A stretch of 64,000 nt of DNA from NCBI GenBank assembly GCA_964544955.1, contig CAZJEB010000007.1, positions 1-64,000 on the forward strand, written 5' to 3'. Positions 35,251 to 43,739 of this stretch are shown here, one piece after another; position 1 is the stretch's first letter; each line of letters opens with the position of its first letter. Both the position numbers and the translations under genes were made by a program. This DNA comes from JAAZPT01 sp964544955 (GTDB taxonomy: Bacteria; Bacillota; Clostridia; Christensenellales; Aristaeellaceae). Below the pieces are notes generated by a model that saw only the letters and a list, made by a program, of their open reading frames with translations, ran no database searches and was not told the origin of the DNA.

Positions 35251-37416
35251 ATGGAACAGCTAATTAATAAACTTATTGCAGAAAATGAAATTGATAGTAG
35301 TGCTTTTTTTGTTATAGAAGAGTACATTATTAATGATGCACTAAAATATAAAGTTAGTTATATAAGCGATAATATAAAAAAAGCTTTTAAAGATATAATA
35401 TATATTGGTGAATTGCAAAATCAATTTCCAAATTACTATAGCGATTTTTTAGAAACATTTAACGAAGCAGCAAAAAGTAAAAGCTCAAAAAGCATGCAAA
35501 TTTCTATTAACAACAATGATTTAGAACTATCAATAAAAAGTTTTGATAAGCCAGATAGTATGCGTGTTTTTATATGCGATATTCAAAATTTTGATAGTTT
35601 AATAGATAACGAAAAAGAATTAGGACTTTTTGTTGAATATATAAAATATCATAACGATGATGAGTTAAGCATATTTGAAACTTCTTCTATATTTGCAAAA
35701 CTATTAGCATATGACGAATACAACGGTAAATCACTTTATAGCTTTTTAGAAGGCGATAACTATAAGTTGGCATTAAAGGAATTAACAAAATTATCTTTAA
35801 TAGATGGAAAAACTATTAATACTGAACTTAATTTTGTTTCAAATAATGGCGAAATAATCAGTTTACATATAATATCAGAATATATTAAAAATGATGATTA
35901 CTGGAACGCTATTCTAATGCCCTTATCAACAAACAGTAATATTGTAGATATGATAACTAACAGCTCCCCCATTGGCGTTGTTGCGTTTGATATAGATAGC
36001 AAAGAGATATTATATAAAAATACTTACGCTTACGAAATATTAACAAAAAACAATTGGATAGAAAACGATGAATCCTACTTTAAGCACATAAACAACGATT
36101 TTTATGCAATTGTACTTAAAGCAAATAGTAAAGATGATAATACCCTTATAGTAAAGTTAAGAGATGGTACCGAAATATATAGTATCTTTTCTAAACTAAT
36201 GGTTTTTGGCAGTAAAAATATCAATATTTTATATATTACAAACATAACTAACAGCTATAATGATGCTAAAAAAGAAAGCGAACGAAGCCAACAACTAGAG
36301 GATCTTATAAACAACTCACCAGGTGCAGTATGTTTATTTAAGTGGGATGGTGGCACAGTAAAACCCGTTGTTATTGGTGAGGTTTTTATTGAACTTTTAG
36401 GTGTGCCTTATGAAAAAATAATGGAAAATAACATCTCCGCATTTTTTAAGGCCGTACACCCAGAAGAACTTTTTGCTTTTACTACTGAAATTAGGCGTAT
36501 GTTATACGAAACTAAAAGTTTACACGGTGTTTTTAGATTATTTAACTTTAGTGAGGAAAAATATCATTCTGTTTTAATAGATGCAAGATGCGTACCTCAG
36601 AAAGATGGTACACAATTTATAAATTCTTGCTTTACTGACGTAAGCGACGAAATAGAAAAATCCAACTTATTAAGCGAAGCATCTTCAAAAATTAAATTAC
36701 TATATGAACATATTCCTGGAGCCATATTTAGTTGCAAAATAGATAGTAACTGGAGTTTGATTTATGCAAATGAAGAATTCTATTCTTTCTTAGGCTACAA
36801 CGAAAGCAGTTTTAGAAAAATGTATGGAACAAAGCTTTTAAGCCTTATGTTTGAAGAAGAATCTAAAAAGCTATCCGAGGCAGCTATATCTAGAATGAAA
36901 AGCCATAGCAAAACCCATATATTAATGGAAATGAGGCTAAAAACCACGCTTGGTATAAAGTGGGTTTCCTTAAGTGGCGAAGTTCTTGAAGATGAAGATT
37001 CAATACCTTATTGTTATTTTGTATTTGTTGATATAACAGAGTTTAAGCAAAATCAAATTAAACAAGAAAAAGAACATACTATGCTTACAGAGTTGCTAGC
37101 CGCATTGCCTTGTGGTATGATTGTTTTTGAACCGAATGAAGATCCAAAAATTAATTTTGTAAATGACATTGCTAGCGAGATATTAGGTTATGAAAATAAA
37201 ACTAATATGCTAAACAACAACAGTTATTTATATTCATATATAAGCAACGAAAGCAAGGAAACTATTAAGAACTTCAATAAAAGCAGTAAAAATATTGAAG
37301 ATTTATTCTTTATTAACAATGAAGGAACTGAAATAAAAACCAAATCATCTTTATATTTAAGCGATAATGAAGATGGAAAAGAAATGGTTTATTTAATATT
37401 CTATAAATACTTTTAA
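35251..37416 (+). CDS. Multi-PAS domain protein without a recognisable output domain
   Basis: A 721-residue predicted cytosolic protein built of five to six PAS-like modules (roughly 1-110, 130-230, 235-340, 350-475, 485-605, 615-721). The clearest are module 4 (LLGVPYEKIMENNISAFFKAVHPEE...FTDVSDE) and module 5 (YANEEFYSFLGYNESSFRKMYG...FVDITEFK). Linkers such as SYNDAKKESERSQQLEDLINNSPG are typical inter-PAS helices. No histidine kinase, GGDEF, EAL, HTH or methyl-accepting domain is visible, and the protein ends inside the last PAS fold (MVYLIFYKYF). It may act by protein-protein contact or be the sensor half of a split system. TGGAG precedes the ATG. Confidence 0.8.
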   Translation: MEQLINKLIAENEIDSSAFFVIEEYIINDALKYKVSYISDNIKKAFKDIIYIGELQNQFPNYYSDFLETFNEAAKSKSSKSMQISINNNDLELSIKSFDKPDSMRVFICDIQNFDSLIDNEKELGLFVEYIKYHNDDELSIFETSSIFAKLLAYDEYNGKSLYSFLEGDNYKLALKELTKLSLIDGKTINTELNFVSNNGEIISLHIISEYIKNDDYWNAILMPLSTNSNIVDMITNSSPIGVVAFDIDSKEILYKNTYAYEILTKNNWIENDESYFKHINNDFYAIVLKANSKDDNTLIVKLRDGTEIYSIFSKLMVFGSKNINILYITNITNSYNDAKKESERSQQLEDLINNSPGAVCLFKWDGGTVKPVVIGEVFIELLGVPYEKIMENNISAFFKAVHPEELFAFTTEIRRMLYETKSLHGVFRLFNFSEEKYHSVLIDARCVPQKDGTQFINSCFTDVSDEIEKSNLLSEASSKIKLLYEHIPGAIFSCKIDSNWSLIYANEEFYSFLGYNESSFRKMYGTKLLSLMFEEESKKLSEAAISRMKSHSKTHILMEMRLKTTLGIKWVSLSGEVLEDEDSIPYCYFVFVDITEFKQNQIKQEKEHTMLTELLAALPCGMIVFEPNEDPKINFVNDIASEILGYENKTNMLNNNSYLYSYISNESKETIKNFNKSSKNIEDLFFINNEGTEIKTKSSLYLSDNEDGKEMVYLIFYKYF

Positions 37417-37520
37417 TAAATTTCTTAAAAACAATAGAATATTTTTGAATTTTAATTAATGAATAATTGTTTTATTTCATTTTTTAATAGGGTAATATTA
37501 TTTAGGGGGAATTTTTTTAA

Positions 37521-38297
37521 ATGCCAAGAACTGCAAGAGCAAAAAGCGATACTGGTTTCTACCATATTCTGCTTACAAGTGTTGCTGATAGGCAACTGTT
37601 CATCGACCGTGAAGATTATCACGAATTTTTAGACATATTAAAGGATAATGCTGATAGGTTCCCATGTTTTGTATGTGCATATTCTTTAATGAAGGACCAT
37701 GCGCATATATTAATACAAGTTCCTGAAAACAATCCTGGTGCCTTTATTAAGCGGGTAACTACAAAATATGCTTTTTATATCAACAAAAAAACTGGCCAAA
37801 GTGGAACAATATTTTACGATAGATTCAAAAGCAAACCTTTAAATACTGTTGGTGAATATAGTGAAACTTTGGTTGGAATACATAGAGCACCAGCTGATTT
37901 AAAGTTGATTAAAGACTTTGTGGGTTACCCATATAGTAGTTATAAAGAATATGTTAACGAAAACTCAAGCAAATACATAAACCCAACAATTACAAATAAC
38001 ATGTTAAGTAAAAAGCAATTCATACTTTTACATGAAAGCCCAACCGTTAGCGACTTTATGAAATTAACCAGATTTAGAGGCTTTATTAGCGACGGGGACG
38101 CTGAGAAGCAAGCAAAGGATATTCTAGGCGATTATTTTGGAAACATTAATGAGCTTGATGATAATCAAAAATTGGATTATATTGTAAAAATGACTAAAAA
38201 AAGGCTTAGTGTTAGGCAAATGGTTCTTTATACAGGTATGAAAAATACCAAAATTATTGCTTTACAGAAAAAAGCAACAGAAAAAGAATTAATATAA
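37521..38297 (+). CDS. Y1-type (REP-associated tyrosine) transposase-like protein
   Basis: A 258-residue protein of the Y1_Tnp/RAYT family, single-strand DNA nucleases related to IS200/IS605 transposases. The HUH motif is DHAHILIQ (about 65-72). The catalytic tyrosine helix is FIKRVTTKYAFYINKKTGQSG, followed by DRFKSKPL. The C-terminal 100 residues are helical and may bind DNA. The start ATG follows GGGGGA by about 9 nt. No IS ends or palindromic REP-like units were noticed in the flanks, so it may be domesticated. Confidence 0.85.
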   Translation: MPRTARAKSDTGFYHILLTSVADRQLFIDREDYHEFLDILKDNADRFPCFVCAYSLMKDHAHILIQVPENNPGAFIKRVTTKYAFYINKKTGQSGTIFYDRFKSKPLNTVGEYSETLVGIHRAPADLKLIKDFVGYPYSSYKEYVNENSSKYINPTITNNMLSKKQFILLHESPTVSDFMKLTRFRGFISDGDAEKQAKDILGDYFGNINELDDNQKLDYIVKMTKKRLSVRQMVLYTGMKNTKIIALQKKATEKELI

Positions 38298-38299
38298 AA

Positions 38300-38328
38300 T
38301 AAAAACTCACAGTTAACTGTGAGTTTTT
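38300..38328. terminator. Bidirectional terminator between the Y1 gene and ktrA
   Basis: A perfect palindrome of 14-bp arms (38301-38314, 38315-38328) flanked by T and A runs, between convergent genes. Confidence 0.85.
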
Positions 38329-38331
38329 TTA

Positions 38332-38994
38332 TTATGAATTAATGTCGTCTAAGTCATCCACATCATCTGTTTTGCCTAAAACAAGAATATTATCATTCTT
38401 TTTAAATATTGTTGAAGGCAATGGCGATACTATAAAATCATCTTCCCTATTTATTGCCAAAACATTTATTTTGTACTTTTTACGAACATCAATTTCTACT
38501 ATGGATTTGCCACACCATTCTTCTGGAACATGTATTTCCGCTATCCTAAAATCATCATGCAATTCCATTAAATCTAGCACATTGTTGCTTACCATTGATT
38601 TGGCTACCCTAATACCAGTATCTCTCTCAGGGAACACCACCCTATCAACACCAAGTTGGCGAAGAACTTTTGCATGTATATTATCGTTTGCTTTTGCAAT
38701 TATTTGCTTTGCTTCTAATTCTTTTAACATCATACATACTAAAATTGAAGCTTTTAAGTCTTCACCTACTGCCACAACACAGGCATCAAAATTCCTTATG
38801 CCCATTGACTTAAGTGTAGCTTCATCGGTTATATTTGCTTGAACTGCTTGAGTTACAAACTCTGTTGCACGCTCAACTTTATCAGCATCACTATCCACTG
38901 CTAAAGCTTCATGCCCTAAATCACATATAGTTTTTGCAACGCTATTTCCAAAACTACCTAAGCCAAGTATTAAAAATTGTTTATTTTTTTTCAT
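38332..38994 (-). CDS. ktrA: Potassium uptake regulatory subunit KtrA/TrkA (RCK domain)
   Basis: A 220-residue cytosolic gating ring subunit. The N-terminal Rossmann RCK_N domain has FLILGLGSFGNSVAK (7-21) and the acidic strand end AVDSD for nucleotide binding. The C-terminal TrkA_C domain (about 135-215) may bind c-di-AMP in relatives. Only one RCK pair is present, so KtrA-type rather than the double TrkA. GGAG precedes the ATG, 9 nt after ktrB. Confidence 0.92.
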   Translation of the reverse strand: MKKNKQFLILGLGSFGNSVAKTICDLGHEALAVDSDADKVERATEFVTQAVQANITDEATLKSMGIRNFDACVVAVGEDLKASILVCMMLKELEAKQIIAKANDNIHAKVLRQLGVDRVVFPERDTGIRVAKSMVSNNVLDLMELHDDFRIAEIHVPEEWCGKSIVEIDVRKKYKINVLAINREDDFIVSPLPSTIFKKNDNILVLGKTDDVDDLDDINS

Positions 38995-39003
38995 AATTTC
39001 TCC

Positions 39004-40371
39004 TTAACCTATAAGAATTCTTTCTTCAGGGTATTGAATTTTTGATTTTGCATTTTGTTTTGAAGCTAGGGCTACTGCCAATGTAAGTGGACCAACCCTA
39101 CCAAGGTACATTAAAATAATCAATGTTATTTGTGAGGGAACACTAAAGCTTGCTGTGCCAACGCTAGTAACACCAACGGTTGCCATTGCTGATACTGCCT
39201 CAAACATAATATCTATAAGTTGCTTACCCGTGTGCCTTTCAAAAATACTAATTAAAAAAGATGAAAATAATAGTAATAATAAATAAATTAAAACAATTGC
39301 CGATGAGCGATTCAACTGTTTTGTATTTACTGTTTTATCAAATATTTTTACATCATCATAACCCCTTATAATATACCACATTTCTAACATTAGTATAAAA
39401 GTAGTGCTTGTTTTTACACCGCCACCAGTGGATGTTGGTGATGCACCAATAAACATTAATATTACAGAAATTAATTTACCTGCATTTGTTAAATGAGCTT
39501 GATCAAGCGAAGCGTAACCTGCAGTTCTTAGTGTTGTTGACTGAAAAAATGTGTTTACACTTCTATTAAAAAAATTATCATTAGTTTTTGCCCATAAAGG
39601 AGTATTATCAATTTCCGTTATATAAAATATTGCAGTACCGAACAATAATAAAAAGACCGTTGCTACAATAACTATTTTGGAGTGCAATCTAAGTTTTTTA
39701 AACTTTAACTTATTATTAATTAAATCGCTAATAACTAGAAAACCCAAACCACCAAATATTATTAAAAATGAAATTGTTAATAATACAAGGGGATCGTTTG
39801 AAAAATTAGTTAAAGATTCATAATTTCCAAACAAATCAAACCCCGCGTTACAAAAAGCACTTATTGAGTGAAATAACCCAAAAGCTATCCCCTGCTTTAA
39901 CCCAAACATTGGAACAAAACGAATTGATAACAAAATTGCACCAATTAATTCAAAAGATAATGCTATTATAACAACTTTAAGGCTTAACTTAACAACACCT
40001 GTAAGGCTATCAATATTGAAAGTATCCCTAAGTAACATTCTGTTTTTTAAAGAAATTCTTTTACCTAAGGCAATTAAAATAAGCGTTGCAAATATCATGA
40101 ACCCTAGCCCACCAATTTGTATTAGTGTTATAATAATAACATGGCCAAGGGTTGAAAATGCTGTACCTGTATCAACAGTTATTAAACCAGTAACACATGT
40201 TGCTGATGTTGATGTAAATAGTGCATTTAAAAAACCAACTGATTCACCAGTACTTGAACTTTGAGGCAAAGATAATAATAACGCGCCTAAGAAAATAATA
40301 AATGCAAAGCCCGCAACCAACATTTTATCAGCAGAGATTGGCTTATTCCTTACGCGACTTTCATATTCCAA
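39004..40371 (-). CDS. ktrB: Potassium uptake transmembrane subunit KtrB/TrkH
   Basis: A 455-residue membrane protein with four pore-repeat units. Selectivity-filter regions include SATCVTGL, SISAFCNAGFDLFG, TLRTAGYAS and the C-terminal AMATVGVTSVG. The annotated frame opens at a GTG at 40380, but that codon is part of the AGAGG ribosome site. A TTG at 40371, 8 nt after it, giving MEYESRVRNKP, is the likely start. It forms a channel-like K+ transporter with KtrA. No ydaO-type leader was found. Confidence 0.93.
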   Translation of the reverse strand: MEYESRVRNKPISADKMLVAGFAFIIFLGALLLSLPQSSSTGESVGFLNALFTSTSATCVTGLITVDTGTAFSTLGHVIIITLIQIGGLGFMIFATLILIALGKRISLKNRMLLRDTFNIDSLTGVVKLSLKVVIIALSFELIGAILLSIRFVPMFGLKQGIAFGLFHSISAFCNAGFDLFGNYESLTNFSNDPLVLLTISFLIIFGGLGFLVISDLINNKLKFKKLRLHSKIVIVATVFLLLFGTAIFYITEIDNTPLWAKTNDNFFNRSVNTFFQSTTLRTAGYASLDQAHLTNAGKLISVILMFIGASPTSTGGGVKTSTTFILMLEMWYIIRGYDDVKIFDKTVNTKQLNRSSAIVLIYLLLLLFSSFLISIFERHTGKQLIDIMFEAVSAMATVGVTSVGTASFSVPSQITLIILMYLGRVGPLTLAVALASKQNAKSKIQYPEERILIG

Positions 40372-40477
40372 AAAAAGCACCTCTTTTTTGTTTAGTATTT
40401 AAATAATATGTCATCATTGTAATTATACACTAATCCGTGATAAAATAAAGAAAAATATTTTTTTATCTATTATTATG

Positions 40478-40528
40478 TTTCAAAACAAAACGAAGTGTTT
40501 ATATAATATAGGCAAGGATTAATAATCC
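40478..40528 (+). promoter_or_regulatory. Candidate rseC-trxA promoter with downstream palindrome
   Basis: TTTCAA (40478-40483), 18-nt spacer, TATAAT (40502-40507). Just past the expected start, GGATTAATAATCC (40516-40528) is an interrupted perfect palindrome and may be an operator. Confidence 0.5.
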
Positions 40529-40549
40529 ATGTATAACGGAGGATAGACA

Positions 40550-41023
40550 ATGATAAGAACCGGTAAAGTTGTTGCTAACAATGATGGTAACTGTGATATT
40601 GAGTTTGTTAGGTTGGAAGCCTGTGGTAAATGTGGTGGATGTAAATTAAATAATACTCCCGCACAGCTAACTATTCAAGGCGACTATAATGTTGGTGATT
40701 ATGTTGATGTTAGTTTGCCTAACGAACAGTTTTTAAAAGCAACAGCCGTAGCATATTTAATACCGCTTATAGGTTTGGTAATTGGCCTAGTTTTAGGAAA
40801 TTACATACCAAAATATTTTGGTATAGAAGCAAGTGATATTACAACCTTAGTTGGTGGCGTTATCGGTTTAGCATTAAGCATGCTTGGTTTAGGGCTAAGC
40901 GAAAGGCTTAGAAAGAAGCCTGCTGTATGGGAACCACATATTGTTGGTAAGGTTGTTGATCCTTCCTGTACAGGGATACCTGCGTTTACAATGGAATCAA
41001 TAAGAAACATTAAAGGAGAATAA
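40550..41023 (+). CDS. RseC/MucC-type protein (SoxR-reducing system family)
   Basis: A 157-residue membrane protein. The N-terminal cytosolic part has Cys25-X2-Cys28-X2-Cys31 (ACGKCGGC), typical of the family. Two membrane segments lie at about 64-84 and 96-116. In clostridia such proteins often occur with Rnf or other redox genes, and E. coli RseC helps reduce SoxR. Here it is coupled to thioredoxin, 2 nt downstream, supporting a redox role. GGAGG precedes the ATG. Confidence 0.85.
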   Translation: MIRTGKVVANNDGNCDIEFVRLEACGKCGGCKLNNTPAQLTIQGDYNVGDYVDVSLPNEQFLKATAVAYLIPLIGLVIGLVLGNYIPKYFGIEASDITTLVGGVIGLALSMLGLGLSERLRKKPAVWEPHIVGKVVDPSCTGIPAFTMESIRNIKGE

Positions 41024-41025
41024 TT

Positions 41026-41343
41026 ATGTCAGTACAATTAATGGAAAGCGAATTTGAAGCAAAGGTTTTAAAAAATGATAAACCAGTATTAGTAGATTTT
41101 ACAGCAACATGGTGTGGTCCATGTAGGATGTTGGCACCAACAATTGATAAATTAGCAGAAGAAATGGCTGGTAAAGCTGATGTTTACAAAGTAGACGTTG
41201 ACGCTAACCCAGGTTTAGCTCAACGCTATGGTGTAATGAGCATACCAACTATTATTGCATTTAAAAACGGAGAAGCAAAAGAAAAAGCTGTTGGTTTAAC
41301 ACAAAAAGCTAACCTTGAAAACATGTTAAACAAATTAATGTAA
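41026..41343 (+). CDS. trxA: Thioredoxin
   Basis: A 105-residue cytosolic disulfide reductase. The active site is Trp29-Cys-Gly-Pro-Cys33 in ATWCGPCRM. The cis-proline segment GVMSIPTIIAFKNGE and the C-terminal helix are normal. AAAGGAG precedes the ATG. It shares an operon with the CX2CX2C membrane protein upstream; no thioredoxin reductase gene is nearby. Confidence 0.97.
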   Translation: MSVQLMESEFEAKVLKNDKPVLVDFTATWCGPCRMLAPTIDKLAEEMAGKADVYKVDVDANPGLAQRYGVMSIPTIIAFKNGEAKEKAVGLTQKANLENMLNKLM

Positions 41344-41362
41344 TTTAAATAAAATATTACTT

Positions 41363-41392
41363 AAAAATGTTCGGATAAACCGAACATTTTTT
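41363..41392 (+). terminator. trxA terminator
   Basis: Twelve-base perfect arms (41363-41374, 41380-41391) around a 5-nt loop, ending in a T run. Confidence 0.85.
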
Positions 41393-41451
41393 AGTTTGTA
41401 TTTTTTTTATATCATATTTCCCTATTTGCTATGGTAATAAGCCTTTACCTG

Positions 41452-41460
41452 TGTTATAAT
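41452..41460 (+). promoter_or_regulatory. Candidate extended -10 promoter of rnj
   Basis: TGT-TATAAT at 41452-41460 without a clear -35. The leader to the rnj start would be about 158 nt and AT-rich. Inside it TGCAAATTTAT appears twice (near 41506 and 41534), but no stable fold is obvious. Confidence 0.45.
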
Positions 41461-41624
41461 TAGTTAAGATTAAAAACATTATAGCATTATGTGTTTTTTT
41501 AAATGCAAATTTATTTTTGTACTTTTATAGTTGTGCAAATTTATATTTCATATGTTTTCTATGTTTGAATCAAATATCGCATGATATTAATATATTTTTA
41601 TTTAAAAATGAAAGGAGGGTTCTT

Positions 41625-43286
41625 ATGGCAAAAAAAGATAAGCTGCGCATTATACCCCTTGGTGGCGTTGATGAAATAGGTAAAAACTTAACAGTAGTTG
41701 AGTGTGGAGACGATATAATAGTTATTGATTGCGGAAGTATGTTCCCCCATGAAGACCTGCTTGGTGTTGACCTTGTTATTCCCGATGTTGCATACCTATT
41801 GGAAAACAAAGACAAAATTAGAGGCTTTGTTTTTACCCACGGTCATGAAGACCATATTGGTGCTACACCATATGTTATGAGCCAGTTACAAGCCCCATTG
41901 TATGGTAGTAAATTTACAATGTCGCTAATTGATATTAAGCTTAAAGAACACCGATTACCACCAATTTCCTTAAACGCAGTAAACCCTGGCCAAGTTATTA
42001 AGCTTGGTTGCTTTTCAATAAAATTTGTAAATGTTAACCACTCCATACCAGGAGCCTTTGCACTAATAATAAAAAGCCCTGCTGGAACAATTATACATTC
42101 TGGTGACTTTAAAATTGACTATACGCCTATTAAAGGCTCTGTAACAGATTTAACTGCATTTGCTGAAGCAAGTGCTGATGGTGTTTTGGCTTTATTATGC
42201 GAAAGTACAAATGTTGAACATGAAGGCCATACTTTAAGCGAAAGTAAAATTGCTGAAACCTTTGAAACTTTATTTGAGGAAGCCCAGGGTAGAATTGTAA
42301 CTGCAATGTTTGCAAGTAATGTACACCGTGTACAAATGGCAGTTAATGCCGCTATGAGATATGGCAGAAAAGTTTGTTTTATTGGTCGTAGTATGGTTAA
42401 TGTAACAAGAGTATCAATGGAGATAGGTGAGCTAGATATACCTGAAGGTTGGATAATAGAACCAGAAGAAATTGATAATTATAGAGATGATCAAATACTT
42501 ATTGTAACTACTGGTAGCCAAGGCGAACCTATGGCGGGTTTAACAAGAATGGCTTTTGGTGAACATCGCAAAGTTAGAATTAGACCTACAGATATGGTTA
42601 TTTTATCTTCAAGCCCTATCCCTGGCAACGAGAAAAATACAGCAAGAGTATTAAACCAACTTTATAGGTGTGGTGCCCATGTTGTTTATGATTCTTTAGC
42701 AGAAGTGCACTCTTCTGGACATGCTTGTAAAGATGAATTAAGAATAATACATACACTTGTTAAGCCTAAATACTTTGTACCAGTACATGGTGAATATAGA
42801 ATGTTATGGCAACACGCTGAGCTTGGTGAAGCTTTAGGCGTTCCCCCATCTAATATAATAATACCTGAAACTGGCCAAGTTATTGAAATGAGTGAAAAAG
42901 CTTTAGCCTTAGGCGAAACTGTTCAAAGTGGATCACTTATGGTTGATGGCTTATGTATTGGTGATGTTGGTAATGTTGTTTTACGTGATAGAAGGCATTT
43001 AAGCCAGGATGGCATAATTATTGTTGCACTAACAATTGATAGGGATAATGGAACACTTGTTGCTGGCCCCGATATTGTAAGCCGTGGTTTTGTTTATATA
43101 AGGGAAAACGAGGATATTTTAGCAGAGGTTAAAGAATTATCTAGAAGTATAGTTTTAAGTTATGAAAGAATAGACGATGATGCCTTTATAGATATTAGAA
43201 ACAGGCTAAGAAATGACGTTAAACGATATATTTATGCTAAAATAAAACGCAACCCCATGATATTACCTGTAATATTGAATGTTTAA
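41625..43286 (+). CDS. rnj: Ribonuclease J
   Basis: A 553-residue metallo-beta-lactamase/beta-CASP endo- and 5'-exoribonuclease central to mRNA decay in Firmicutes. Metal-binding HGHEDHIG (about 73-80), NHSIPGAF and HSGDFK. The beta-CASP region (about 200-420) contains AMFASNVHRVQ and VTTGSQGEP, then HVSGHA-like EVHSSGHA. The C-terminal domain follows. GGAGGG precedes the ATG at 41625; the open frame extends upstream to 41517 without a ribosome site. Length is normal for RNase J1. Confidence 0.96.
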   Translation: MAKKDKLRIIPLGGVDEIGKNLTVVECGDDIIVIDCGSMFPHEDLLGVDLVIPDVAYLLENKDKIRGFVFTHGHEDHIGATPYVMSQLQAPLYGSKFTMSLIDIKLKEHRLPPISLNAVNPGQVIKLGCFSIKFVNVNHSIPGAFALIIKSPAGTIIHSGDFKIDYTPIKGSVTDLTAFAEASADGVLALLCESTNVEHEGHTLSESKIAETFETLFEEAQGRIVTAMFASNVHRVQMAVNAAMRYGRKVCFIGRSMVNVTRVSMEIGELDIPEGWIIEPEEIDNYRDDQILIVTTGSQGEPMAGLTRMAFGEHRKVRIRPTDMVILSSSPIPGNEKNTARVLNQLYRCGAHVVYDSLAEVHSSGHACKDELRIIHTLVKPKYFVPVHGEYRMLWQHAELGEALGVPPSNIIIPETGQVIEMSEKALALGETVQSGSLMVDGLCIGDVGNVVLRDRRHLSQDGIIIVALTIDRDNGTLVAGPDIVSRGFVYIRENEDILAEVKELSRSIVLSYERIDDDAFIDIRNRLRNDVKRYIYAKIKRNPMILPVILNV

Positions 43287-43333
43287 TAACATACAACGGC
43301 TAATTAATTGTAAATTTATACAACAATTATTTT

Positions 43334-43360
43334 AGCGGGGCTTTATGCTCCGCTTTTTTA
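43334..43360 (+). terminator. rnj terminator
   Basis: Arms AGCGGGGC (43334-43341) and GCTCCGCT (43347-43354), 8 bp with one wobble, followed by six T. Confidence 0.85.
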
Positions 43361-43383
43361 TAGTATAATAATAAGGAGCTTTT

Positions 43384-43722
43384 ATGAATAATGAAATAGA
43401 ACAGGCTTTAACAAATCTTGTAAATATAATTAAAAGTACTAAAGCTTATGAAAACTATGATAGCCTTATGGAAGAAGTATATAATAATAAAGAATTAAGT
43501 GCTATTTTATATAGTTATAAAGTTGCAGCAAAGCCCTTACAGTTAGCCGCTGTAAATAATACTGAAACCGATGAAGAAAGCTTAGATAAGTTTAGACAAA
43601 TATCCAACTTAGCTTTTAAGGATGAGGTTTTAGGTAGCTTTATAAATTATGATATGCAAATTAAAAAATTGTTAGGCGATATTATAGAAAAATTAAGCGA
43701 AAGTTTGAAAATTGAGTATTAA
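43384..43722 (+). CDS. YlbF/YmcA family protein
   Basis: A 112-residue all-helical protein of the Com_YlbF family. In Bacillus, YlbF, YmcA and YaaT form a complex that affects RNase Y and Spo0A phosphorylation. The segment SLMEEVYNNKELSAILYSYK is typical. Placement directly after RNase J fits an RNA-decay role (inference). GGAG precedes the ATG. It starts a ylbF-mltG-U32 group. Confidence 0.8.
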   Translation: MNNEIEQALTNLVNIIKSTKAYENYDSLMEEVYNNKELSAILYSYKVAAKPLQLAAVNNTETDEESLDKFRQISNLAFKDEVLGSFINYDMQIKKLLGDIIEKLSESLKIEY

Positions 43723-43739
43723 ACTTAACGAGGTAGTTC

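Noticed and set aside
37417..37520. Terminator after the PAS gene
   Set aside because: An 8-bp AAAACAAT/ATTGTTTT pairing exists but the loop is about 30 nt, too long for a confident intrinsic terminator.
40381..40549. c-di-AMP (ydaO) riboswitch ahead of ktrBA
   Set aside because: The divergent intergenic region is 169 bp, AT-rich and shared with rseC; no ydaO-like GGGG/pseudoknot elements are visible.
41517..41624. N-terminal extension of RNase J
   Set aside because: The frame is open but has no ribosome site and encodes a Phe/Tyr/Cys-rich stretch absent from the family; GGAGGG before 41625 marks the real start.
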